Positions 39,534 through 47,430 of a DNA stretch of 64,000 bases are shown here, piece after piece (position 1 is the first letter of the stretch; every line of letters starts with the position of its first letter). Both the position numbers and the translations under genes were made by a program. This DNA is from Pedobacter sp. MC2016-24. Lineage in GTDB: Bacteria > Bacteroidota > Bacteroidia > Sphingobacteriales > Sphingobacteriaceae. The notes beneath the pieces are model-generated. The model searched no databases. It had not been told where the DNA came from and worked only from the letters and a program-made list of their open reading frames with translations. The stretch covers positions 310,001 through 374,000 of the forward strand of contig NZ_JADFBX010000002.1 in assembly GCF_015223055.1 (NCBI RefSeq), given 5' to 3'.

Positions 39534-40703
39534 TTATGGGTTAAAATCTACGATTACAGTTCGTCCTTTTAATTCGAACTTTTTGCCACTCACAGCATTC
39601 AGCATTTCGAGAACCTGATTTAAGGTTGCTTGCCGGCGGATGTTACCACTGTATCTTTTCAGGTCCGGTGTTCCTTTGTAAACAACTTCCACGTCATACC
39701 ACCTGAATATCTGGTTCATCACATCGGGAATCAGGTCATCTTTAAAATAAAAGGCTCCTTCTTTCCAGGCAATGGATTTGTAAGTGTCTGTTTGATGTAT
39801 ATCTAGTGCTCCTGAGCCGATTGTGGCTTCTTCACCAGGAACAAGCATTTGTTGCTTGCCTGCATTGGTGATTTTTACAGAACCTTCAAGGAGTGTGGTT
39901 TTACTTTTATCGCCAAAAGAACTGATGTTAAAGTGGGTTCCCAGTACCTCTACTTCAGTCTGGTTAAAATACACCCTGAAGGGTAGCTTTTTATTGTGTT
40001 TCACTTCAAAATATGCTTCCCCAGTCAATTCTACCCTGCGTTCTGTTTGATTAAACGTGGTAGCGAAGCGTAGGGAAGAGGAGGCATTTAACCATACTTT
40101 AGTGCCGTCGGGAAGGATCATTTTATATTCTCCGGCCCTGGGTGTACTTAATTTGTTGTAACCCTCGGTAGTGTTCAGTTTTCTTTTTGTGCTAAACGCG
40201 AGGGTTCCATTCCTGGCGCCTAAGGCAGCTTTTCCATTTGGTGCATTTAAGGTCAGGTTTGCATCGCTCAAATTAATGGTAGATCCGTCTGCCAGTTGTA
40301 ACACTGCTTTTTTGCCGCCTGGCATGATGTCCTGTACGGCTGCCATTTCATTTTTAACCTGTTTTGTGGTGTTGCTAAATTTATAAAATCCTAACCCAGC
40401 AACAATCAGTACCATCGCAGCTGCGCTGTACCTTACTATTTTATTCCAGTTTACTGTTTTAACAGGTTTGTTTTCCGTTAACCTGGAAACATTTGCCCAG
40501 GCCATATCTGTATCCATTGCATCAATGTAGTTGATGTCCTGCTGTATGTCTGTTGTATTTTTAAAAGAATCCAGCAAATCCCTGTTCTTCTGATCGGCAG
40601 CCAGCCATTGTTCAAAAGTTATCATCTCGGCATCAGAGAGGTCGTTTTTAAGGAATTTGATGATGAGTTCCGAGGTGTATTTGAAATTGCCTTTTGTTTC
40701 CAT
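39534..40703 (-). CDS. FecR-family anti-sigma factor
   Basis: A 389-residue inner-membrane anti-sigma factor. The N-terminal cytoplasmic region (about 1-90, with LSDAEMITFEQWLAADQKNRDLLD) binds the sigma factor. One membrane helix follows (VRYSAAAMVLIVAGLGFYKF, about 90-108), then the periplasmic FecR domain (about 130-290, YKMILPDGTKVWLNASSSLRFA, GEAYFEVKHNKKLPFRVY) and the C-terminal DUF4974/STN-interacting module (MNQIFRWYDVEVVYKG...LNQVLEMLNAVSGKKFEL). It lies between the sigma factor and its probable receptor SusC, the classic trans-envelope order. Confidence 0.95.
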   Translation of the reverse strand: METKGNFKYTSELIIKFLKNDLSDAEMITFEQWLAADQKNRDLLDSFKNTTDIQQDINYIDAMDTDMAWANVSRLTENKPVKTVNWNKIVRYSAAAMVLIVAGLGFYKFSNTTKQVKNEMAAVQDIMPGGKKAVLQLADGSTINLSDANLTLNAPNGKAALGARNGTLAFSTKRKLNTTEGYNKLSTPRAGEYKMILPDGTKVWLNASSSLRFATTFNQTERRVELTGEAYFEVKHNKKLPFRVYFNQTEVEVLGTHFNISSFGDKSKTTLLEGSVKITNAGKQQMLVPGEEATIGSGALDIHQTDTYKSIAWKEGAFYFKDDLIPDVMNQIFRWYDVEVVYKGTPDLKRYSGNIRRQATLNQVLEMLNAVSGKKFELKGRTVIVDFNP

Positions 40704-40751
40704 AGTTATCTGTAAGAAACTTGAAAACTAAATTGGGGTGAAAAGGAATGT

Positions 40752-40771
40752 AAATTATTTTAAAATAATTT
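40752..40771. promoter_or_regulatory. Perfect 20-base AT palindrome between sigma and anti-sigma genes
   Basis: Arms 40752-40761 and 40762-40771 are exact inverted copies made only of A and T. It lies just beyond the sigma-factor stop codon and 48 bases before the FecR start. It could be an operator, a processing site or a weak attenuator; the length is beyond what is expected from chance alone, but AT bias lowers its weight. Confidence 0.4.
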
Positions 40772-40773
40772 GT

Positions 40774-41322
40774 CTACTTGAGTAGGAATAGGGAAAGGAG
40801 CGCAAAAAAATCTGGATTTAATCGTACACGTAACAGCTGTAAACCGCGTTTTTTTTGCGTTTTGACGGTGTTGATACTTAAGCCCAATTCTTCGGCAATC
40901 TGGGGGTTTTTTAAGCCTTCCAGATAGCCCATCCTGAATATTTTCTGGCAATTTTCTGGTAAAGTGGTAATGACTTTGTGTAGTTCCACAATGACCTCAG
41001 ATCTGATCATCGCATTTAAAACGGCGGCGTCTTCAGCAGGGTCTGCATCCTGATTATTCAGGAACAAATGTTCCAGTTTTTGTCTGCGGAGCTTATTTAA
41101 ACAGGCATTTTTAACTGAGGAGTAAAGAAAACTGTTTATGGAAGCTTCGGATTCGGCCAGTTCATTTCGGTTATTCCAATAGGTCACAAAAGCTTCCTGA
41201 ACAATGTCTTTTGCGGCATCGTCATCTTTCAAAAATTGTCTGGCAAATACGCATAATTTTGCATAGTTGTTTCTAAACAATTCTTCAAACGAGGGAACAA
41301 TTTTATGTGGCTCTTTGGGCAA
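40774..41322 (-). CDS. ECF-type RNA polymerase sigma factor
   Basis: A 182-residue sigma-70 family factor with region 2 (about 15-80, ELFRNNYAKLCVFARQFLKDDDAAKDIVQEAFVTYW) and region 4 (about 115-170, TLPENCQKIFRMGYLEGLKNPQIAEELGLSINTVKTQKKRGLQLLR). Region 3 is missing, as in ECF factors. It is followed by FecR and an STN-containing SusC, so it probably drives that uptake operon when its substrate is sensed. The upstream box at 41352 is of housekeeping type, so basal expression is likely. Confidence 0.95.
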   Translation of the reverse strand: MPKEPHKIVPSFEELFRNNYAKLCVFARQFLKDDDAAKDIVQEAFVTYWNNRNELAESEASINSFLYSSVKNACLNKLRRQKLEHLFLNNQDADPAEDAAVLNAMIRSEVIVELHKVITTLPENCQKIFRMGYLEGLKNPQIAEELGLSINTVKTQKKRGLQLLRVRLNPDFFALLSLFLLK

Positions 41323-41351
41323 GGTGCTAGTATGAAATGAAATCCTTGATC

Positions 41352-41382
41352 CAAAAATAAGGTTTATCTATCAGCAATACAA
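41352..41382 (-). promoter_or_regulatory. Promoter of the ECF sigma gene
   Basis: On the minus strand TTG (41380-41382) is followed 20 bases later by TATTTTTG (41352-41359). This fits the Bacteroidota housekeeping promoter (-33 TTG, -7 TAnnTTTG). The start site would be about 20 bases before the ATG. Confidence 0.55.
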
Positions 41383-41496
41383 GTGTTTGATATTCATTAC
41401 AATTGTCTGATAATTTACTCAATTGGAATTAATTGCACTTATTTGTTTACCAGAAAGCCGAAAGACATCCTGTTCAGCGTAGCTCGAGCTAGCGTT

Positions 41497-41535
41497 AAAA
41501 AGGGGCAATCTAGTTAATAGCGTGCCCCTTTTAAC
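41497..41535 (-). terminator. Terminator after the heparin-lyase-like gene
   Basis: Arms around 41494-41507 and 41523-41535 (13 paired positions, one bulged A). The T-run is on the minus side. It lies 29 bases past the stop of the gene at 41564; a 12-bp perfect palindrome sits nearby at 41480-41491. Confidence 0.65.
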
Positions 41536-41563
41536 ATCAACATTTGCTTATTTACTTAGGGTA

Positions 41564-42355
41564 CTATTGTGCGGCATCTGCATATGAAGAGGCTATTCTG
41601 ATTTTTTTTACGAAATGTGTTGCCTGAGCTTCGTCACCGCCGTAAATTCCCCATTTCGGATCGCAATCGGCTACATCAAGCGTACGACAGTAAAGGCGTT
41701 GATTGCCATTTGAAAAGGTTTGTTTAACCCCATTGTACCAAAATTCGATGTATCCAACTGCTGGATTCCTGGACACCTTCATCCGGATGACAAATTTAAG
41801 CCAGGTATTTACGGAAATTGCGGTTGACCAGGGCACGGTAGCTATATGGCTGTCGTCAAAATGCTGCAATTCCAGCATTCCGGCTTTGGTTCTGAGCATA
41901 ATGGGGTGGTTCTGTAGTGCGCCTTCCGTTGGATAGGATTTCCATTGAAATATGGCTTCCGTTTTTAAGTCTGTTGGCATATAAATTTTACTCGTCCAGC
42001 CGATGTAAATTTCGTCACCGTCCTGTGCCTGGTAGTTTTTTGCACCACGACCTTCCGTTCGGTGACTACCGTTTGGTTTTAAAAATTTCCAGGTTAAGGT
42101 ACCGGTTTCGTCATTTACGGTAGTGACAGTTCCGGTGCCTTCAATGTTGATGTTTTTCCATACGTTCGCAGAACCATTCGTTGCATCGCCGTTAAAAAGA
42201 ACCGACATAATCTGTACTTGTCCGGATGTAGTTTGCGTTTGCGCGGATTTGTTGAGTTCGGTTAATGCAGAATCTGCTTCCTTTTCTTTCTTGCAACTGG
42301 TAGATGCCAGGGTGATACCCAGCATGGCCAGGCTTACTAATTCAATTTTCTTCAT
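41564..42355 (-). CDS. Heparin-lyase-I-like polysaccharide lyase lipoprotein
   Basis: A 263-residue lipoprotein (signal ending STSCKKEK, Cys near 21). The mature part is a jelly-roll of the Polysacc_lyase kind (PF14099-like), with SHRTEGRGAKNYQAQDGDEIYIGW, EAIFQWKS, LKFVIRMKVSRNPAVGYIEFWYNGVKQTF and DPKWGIYGGDEAQATHFVKKIRI. Such folds include heparinase I (PL13) and glucuronan lyase (PL20), which cleave uronate-linked sugars by beta-elimination. It faces the PL6 gene divergently, 205 bases apart, suggesting shared control and a shared acidic polysaccharide. The exact PL family is not certain. Confidence 0.78.
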   Translation of the reverse strand: MKKIELVSLAMLGITLASTSCKKEKEADSALTELNKSAQTQTTSGQVQIMSVLFNGDATNGSANVWKNINIEGTGTVTTVNDETGTLTWKFLKPNGSHRTEGRGAKNYQAQDGDEIYIGWTSKIYMPTDLKTEAIFQWKSYPTEGALQNHPIMLRTKAGMLELQHFDDSHIATVPWSTAISVNTWLKFVIRMKVSRNPAVGYIEFWYNGVKQTFSNGNQRLYCRTLDVADCDPKWGIYGGDEAQATHFVKKIRIASSYADAAQ

Positions 42356-42560
42356 ACATTTTATTTTTGGTTAACACACACTAATTTATCGAGATGTGCC
42401 ACTGGATTTCTCTCTATTATTAGCCAATCAATCAAGAATGTCAGCCCTTTACGTGTGTCTCGATTTGCCAATGTGGATGACAGTTCGGCTAAATAAATTG
42501 AACAATGATGAGTTTATTTTATCTTAATTGCAGCAACCAAAGTAGACCGTAAATAAACGT

Positions 42561-44060
42561 ATGAAGTCCAAATATTATTTGCTCGTTATTTTCTTCACCA
42601 GCATTTCATTAATTTATTCTGGCTGCAAGAAAAATGTTAAAAATCCTGTTGATGAAAAGGTAATAGAAATCCCAAATCAAGGAAATCAATTTTGTGCCTC
42701 ATGTAAAAAAGTGAAATCGGCGGTTGAGCTAAGTGCGTTAAGTCCCAAGCCAGGAGATACTGTGATCATGCAATCGGGTGAATGGAGTAATCAGAAAGTG
42801 GTGTTTACGGGAACGGGTTCTATGCAACAGCCTATCGTATTGTTGGCAGAAAAAGGTGGACAGGTTAACTTGTCAGGTTCATCATCATTAGTGATCGATG
42901 GTAGTTGGTTGGTAGTAGATGGTTTGAACTTTAAGAATGGTGATCTGAGTGTTTCCAAGTTAAATATCATCGATTTTACCATTGCTTCGAGAAATTGCCG
43001 TTTAACAAACACTTCTATTGTAGATTACAACCCGGTTGATCAATCGGTTGACTATCGGTGGGTATCGTTGAATGGTAAAAACAACAGATTGGATCATTGT
43101 TACATCAAAGGAAAGGCGCATGCAGGAGCTACCGTCGTAGTTTGGGGTGCTAAAGATGCTTTGTCTCATCGGATAGATCACAATTATTTTGGACCGCGGC
43201 CTGAACTTGGAAGTAATGGCGGAGAAACAATCAGGGTGGGAACAAGTGATTATTACTTAACAGAGAGTTTGGTAATTGTAGAAGAGAATATATTTGACAA
43301 TTGCAATGGGGAAACAGAGGTGATTTCTAATAAAATGAGTAAGAACATCATCAGAAATAATTTGTTTTTTGAGAGTAAAGGAACGCTATGCCTGCGTCAT
43401 GGCAACAATACTGAGGTATATGGCAATTACCTGATCGGTAACAACATTGCTGGTGTGGGGGGAATCCGTATTGTTGGGGAGGGGCATCTGGTGTATAATA
43501 ATTATCTCCAGGGTATTGCATCCACCGGGCAAACTTGTGCTATTGCGATGTTGGATGGGGTTCCCAATTCTCCGGCAAGTGGTTATTTTCAGGTTAAGAA
43601 TGTGAAGGTGGTGGGGAATACTGTGCTTAACTGTGCGCAGGCCTTTGATGTTGGTGCCGGTAAAGGTGGGAACGACCGGACAGTACCTCCGGGCAACTGT
43701 AGCATCGCCAATAATGTGATGCAATTGAAATCAGGAACGTCGCTCATTAAATTTACAGATACGCCTACAGGATTTAACTACGAAGGTAATATTGCATATG
43801 GAATGGATGCAGTTAATAATCTGCCTACAGGGTTTCTAATTACAAACCCTATGTTGACGTTAAACGAAACAGGAACCTACTCTACTGCAGTTGGAAGTCC
43901 GGTAATCGGAGCGTTTAAAGGTAGTTATGCTTTTTTTCAAGTGGTCGACGCAGGTGCCAATAAAATTGATAATTTACATAAAGATTTGTTGAAGGCAAAT
44001 GGAATAGGTCCTGTATGGCTTACAGGGTTGGGGGCTTCACTGATCATTAAACCGTTGTAA
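42561..44060 (+). CDS. Polysaccharide lyase family 6 (chondroitinase B / alginate lyase type)
   Basis: A 499-residue lipoprotein (signal YSGCKKN, Cys near 21) with a right-handed beta-helix. Family motifs are PKPGDTVIMQSGEW, VDGLNFKNG and NGGETIRVGTSDY. The catalytic pair is intact: Lys258 in ISNKMS and Arg279 in CLRHGN, 21 residues apart, as in the Lys/Arg pair of chondroitinase B. Glu251 and Glu253 stand at the calcium-ligand positions. It beta-eliminates alginate or dermatan/chondroitin-type glycans (family knowledge; the substrate is not fixed by sequence). It lies upstream of and on the same strand as a SusC/SusD pair, 210 bases away. Confidence 0.93.
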   Translation: MKSKYYLLVIFFTSISLIYSGCKKNVKNPVDEKVIEIPNQGNQFCASCKKVKSAVELSALSPKPGDTVIMQSGEWSNQKVVFTGTGSMQQPIVLLAEKGGQVNLSGSSSLVIDGSWLVVDGLNFKNGDLSVSKLNIIDFTIASRNCRLTNTSIVDYNPVDQSVDYRWVSLNGKNNRLDHCYIKGKAHAGATVVVWGAKDALSHRIDHNYFGPRPELGSNGGETIRVGTSDYYLTESLVIVEENIFDNCNGETEVISNKMSKNIIRNNLFFESKGTLCLRHGNNTEVYGNYLIGNNIAGVGGIRIVGEGHLVYNNYLQGIASTGQTCAIAMLDGVPNSPASGYFQVKNVKVVGNTVLNCAQAFDVGAGKGGNDRTVPPGNCSIANNVMQLKSGTSLIKFTDTPTGFNYEGNIAYGMDAVNNLPTGFLITNPMLTLNETGTYSTAVGSPVIGAFKGSYAFFQVVDAGANKIDNLHKDLLKANGIGPVWLTGLGASLIIKPL

Positions 44061-44186
44061 CTTGACTGTGCCAATATAGTTGACAGCTTTGCTAATTTGA
44101 GCAAATAAAAAGCGAAAACTTATTTGTCAATTGCATAAACCAATAAATTGTAAAAACCAGCAAACATGTGAACGAGGAATAATTGG

Positions 44187-44220
44187 CAGTTCTCCAACTG
44201 TAATTCTATATCAGATATAG
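44187..44220. promoter_or_regulatory. Two dyads in the leader before SusC
   Basis: A 5-bp stem with a 4-base loop (44187-44200) and a perfect 6-bp dyad with a 3-base centre (44206-44220) lie 50-80 bases before the SusC ATG. They could form an operator or leader hairpins. The rest of 44061-44269 holds nothing else recognised. Confidence 0.3.
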
Positions 44221-44269
44221 GATAAATAAATTAACAGCAATCTTTTAAAGAAACCAAATAATAAACGAT

Positions 44270-47200
44270 ATGAATAAAAATTGTACTAAAAAAACGTCAT
44301 TTAGTATGAACACATTCTGGCTGAAGAGTGGAGGGCTAAAAGCATTGCTGCTATTGGTCTTGCTACAAATGCTTGGGAGTGTTACATATGCCCAGTTAAT
44401 TAAGGTTACTGGTACAGTAACAGATAGTAAAGGGGAGCCTTTACCTGGGGTGAGTGTAAAAGTTAAAGGTACTGCCATTGGTGGATCGACATCTGGAGAG
44501 GGCAAGTACACTATCAGTGTTCCAAGCGCAACTTCAGTGTTGGTGTTTTCCTATATAGGATTTGTTAAACAAGAAGAGATCGTAGGGACAAGGAAAAACA
44601 TCAGTATTAAGTTAAAGGACGATGATAGTAGTCTGGAAGAGGTAGTTGTAACGGGTTTCGGGCAAAAAATGGCCAAGAAAGATTTGACTGGTGCCACGGC
44701 AGGTGTAAGTTCAAAAGAAATTGAGGAGCGTCAGCCAACTACTTTAGCTGAAGCACTTCAAGGCCAGGCTCCGGGATTGTTGGTTACCACCGACGGCGGA
44801 TCACCTTCTGGTCAAGGTACAATCCAGATCAGGGGAGCATCAAGTATCAATTCTGGGAATGGCCCTTTATATGTAATTGATGGAATTACCAGTGAAAATG
44901 CAGATTTCGTAAATCCGATGGACATTGCGGATATTCAAATTCTGAAAGATGCTTCCTCAGCCTCTATTTATGGTGCCAGGGGTGCAAATGGTGTGATTTT
45001 GATTACAACGAAAAGAGGAAAAGATGGTAAGCCTAATATTGGGGTTAGTTATAACAATATTTTTGGTAAACTGGCTCACAAACTACACACTTTAAGTGCA
45101 GATGAGTTACGTTTATATCGTTCAATGAGGAATGGTAGTGGTAATGGAGCAAATCCAGATTCAGTGAATCCATATAATAATGCAGATAATGACTTTCAGG
45201 ATTTGTTATTTAGAACATCTAATAGAAAGGTTATCGCGCTCACAGCCAGTGGAGGCCAAAAGGGTTCTACATATTATACCAGTGTGAATTACACAGATGA
45301 TCAGGCACTTGTTGTAAACAGTTCGTTAAAAAGATTGCAAACTAAACTAAATGTAGAAAGTAAATTAGGCAATAAGCTTACTTTAAGTAATAACCTGGCA
45401 TTTGCTTATCAAACAGGAAATGAGATTCCAGTGGGTACAAGTGCTAAACAAGTGTTTGAAAAAAATCCATGGACAACAGTTTATCGTCCAGACGGATCGC
45501 TTGCAAATTACACGGAATCAAAAAGAAATCCGCTTGCTTTTGCCTTATTGGTAGATGATGTGGATAATAATTTTACAGCGCAATACAATACAAAGGCTGA
45601 TTATGCGCTTACTAAATACCTTAAACTGACGGGGCTCTTCAATGCACAGTTAGAGAACAAAACAAATAAGACCTTTTCTCCTTCATCATTGACGAGTGGC
45701 GGAACGGGTACAGCAACCGGGAGTAATACTTTTAACAAAAGGATATATTGGGAAGCGCAAACATATTTAAACTACCAGAGGACATTTAGTACTGATCATA
45801 CGGTTACAGCCTCACTTGGATTTACTTCAGAGAAAAACAGAAACGATGGTTATACCGTTGGAATGATAAACTATTTGAGTGAGGCCATTAATACATCAAA
45901 TGCTGGTACTATTGACTTAACGAAAACGAGAACAACTGCTTCGGGAAACGCTAGTGCTGCTGCCTTTCTTAGGGGTAATTATAGCTATAAAGGTAAATAC
46001 ATTGTACAGGCAAATTATCGCAGAGATGGTTCTTCTAAATTTGGGTACATCAACAAATGGGGTGATTTTTATTCCGGCTCTGCAGCCTGGCGTCTTTCTG
46101 ACGAAAAATTTATGGCCTTTTCAAAAAGCTGGTTGGATGATGCGAAGTTAAGATATAGCTATGGACAACTTGGAAATGACGCTATTCCAGCTTATAAAGA
46201 TGTAAATACTATGGATTTCGGGACATATAATTACAATGGACAGAACAGCGCTACGGAAAGCTTAACCATGGGTAACCCCAATATTAAATGGGAAACTGTT
46301 AGGACAAGCAACATCGGTGCTGATTTTACTTTACTTAAAGGTAAGGTTAGCTTGACCTTAGATTACTATAAAAAGACAACTAAAGATCTATTGTACAAAA
46401 ATGAGATTCCGAAGGAGACAGGAAAAACAAATGCAATTGTGAATTTGGGAACAATTCAAAATAACGGATTTGAGTTTGCGATAAATGCTACCCCGATTAG
46501 AACAAAAGATTTCACCTGGAATGTTTCTTATAACATGTCATTCCAAAAAGGAAAAATTATTGAACTGGCTAACCATGTTCCCTATACGGCTGGAAACATC
46601 TTTATCTTGAGAGAAGGAGGTAGAATTGGTAATATGTTTGTTTATAAAAATCTGGGTGTATATCAATATGATTCTTCTAACGCTTATACCCCAGACGGAA
46701 GAAGGTTAACTCCGGATTTATCAACAATGACAATTTTGCCTGGTGACACAAAGGTGGATGTGGTGTCTAGATATTTCTTAAATGGCCAGGAATATACTGG
46801 AGAAATTAAACGACGTATGAATGGTACTTACGTGATGCGTGGTGGAGATACCGAGTGGTTGGATGTAAACAATGATAACCAGATTGATGACGCAGATCTT
46901 GTGGTAGGTGGTAATGGCGTACCGGATTATTATTTTGGTTTTGGCAATACAGTTACATATAAACGTTTTTCTTTGAATTTGTTGTTTAATGGACAAATGG
47001 GGAACGAAGTTTATAATTCTGTTGCTAATGGACAAAATACAGGTAGTTCCACTTACTCACCCCCGACTTACCAAATGATTACAAATTCGTGGTGGAACAA
47101 AGGCGATGTTGCATTATATCCAAATATTTTGGATAAAGATACTCATGGAAACATCAGAAATAATTACAACAGCTTGTATATTGAGAATGGTAGCTTTATC

Positions 47201-47425
47201 CGATTGGCAAGTGCCAGACTTAGTTATGCTTTAAATCCAGCATGGGCTACTAAAGCAAAAATGAGAAATGCCAGTATCTTTATATATGGTACTAACCTGG
47301 CAACCTGGACCAACTACAGTTGGTATGATCCTGAGTTTACAGCGGATGCTTTAACTCCAGGCGTAGATGGGGGAAAGTATCCAAGAAGAAGAGAAGTTGG
47401 TTTTGGTGTTAATATTAATTTTTAA
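44270..47425 (+). CDS. SusC/RagA TonB-linked outer-membrane transporter (no STN domain)
   Basis: A 1051-residue TonB-dependent importer. After the signal peptide (ALLLLVLLQMLGSVTYAQ) it goes directly to the carboxypeptidase-regulatory-like domain (IKVTGTVTDSKGEPLPGVSVKVKGT), plug (LEEVVVTGFGQKMAKKDLTGAT, SIYGARGANGVILITTKRG) and barrel, closing with GKYPRRREVGFGVNINF. Lack of an STN domain means it is not the signalling receptor for a FecR partner. It is the first gene of the SusC-SusD-fasciclin operon (5-base gaps) and likely imports oligosaccharides released by the nearby lyases. Confidence 0.96.
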   Translation: MNKNCTKKTSFSMNTFWLKSGGLKALLLLVLLQMLGSVTYAQLIKVTGTVTDSKGEPLPGVSVKVKGTAIGGSTSGEGKYTISVPSATSVLVFSYIGFVKQEEIVGTRKNISIKLKDDDSSLEEVVVTGFGQKMAKKDLTGATAGVSSKEIEERQPTTLAEALQGQAPGLLVTTDGGSPSGQGTIQIRGASSINSGNGPLYVIDGITSENADFVNPMDIADIQILKDASSASIYGARGANGVILITTKRGKDGKPNIGVSYNNIFGKLAHKLHTLSADELRLYRSMRNGSGNGANPDSVNPYNNADNDFQDLLFRTSNRKVIALTASGGQKGSTYYTSVNYTDDQALVVNSSLKRLQTKLNVESKLGNKLTLSNNLAFAYQTGNEIPVGTSAKQVFEKNPWTTVYRPDGSLANYTESKRNPLAFALLVDDVDNNFTAQYNTKADYALTKYLKLTGLFNAQLENKTNKTFSPSSLTSGGTGTATGSNTFNKRIYWEAQTYLNYQRTFSTDHTVTASLGFTSEKNRNDGYTVGMINYLSEAINTSNAGTIDLTKTRTTASGNASAAAFLRGNYSYKGKYIVQANYRRDGSSKFGYINKWGDFYSGSAAWRLSDEKFMAFSKSWLDDAKLRYSYGQLGNDAIPAYKDVNTMDFGTYNYNGQNSATESLTMGNPNIKWETVRTSNIGADFTLLKGKVSLTLDYYKKTTKDLLYKNEIPKETGKTNAIVNLGTIQNNGFEFAINATPIRTKDFTWNVSYNMSFQKGKIIELANHVPYTAGNIFILREGGRIGNMFVYKNLGVYQYDSSNAYTPDGRRLTPDLSTMTILPGDTKVDVVSRYFLNGQEYTGEIKRRMNGTYVMRGGDTEWLDVNNDNQIDDADLVVGGNGVPDYYFGFGNTVTYKRFSLNLLFNGQMGNEVYNSVANGQNTGSSTYSPPTYQMITNSWWNKGDVALYPNILDKDTHGNIRNNYNSLYIENGSFIRLASARLSYALNPAWATKAKMRNASIFIYGTNLATWTNYSWYDPEFTADALTPGVDGGKYPRRREVGFGVNINF

Positions 47426-47430
47426 GAGAG

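Noticed and set aside
41564..44060. Assignment of the lyase locus to alginate specifically
   Set aside because: PL6 covers both alginate and dermatan/chondroitin lyases and the partner fold is shared by several families; the sequence alone does not decide.
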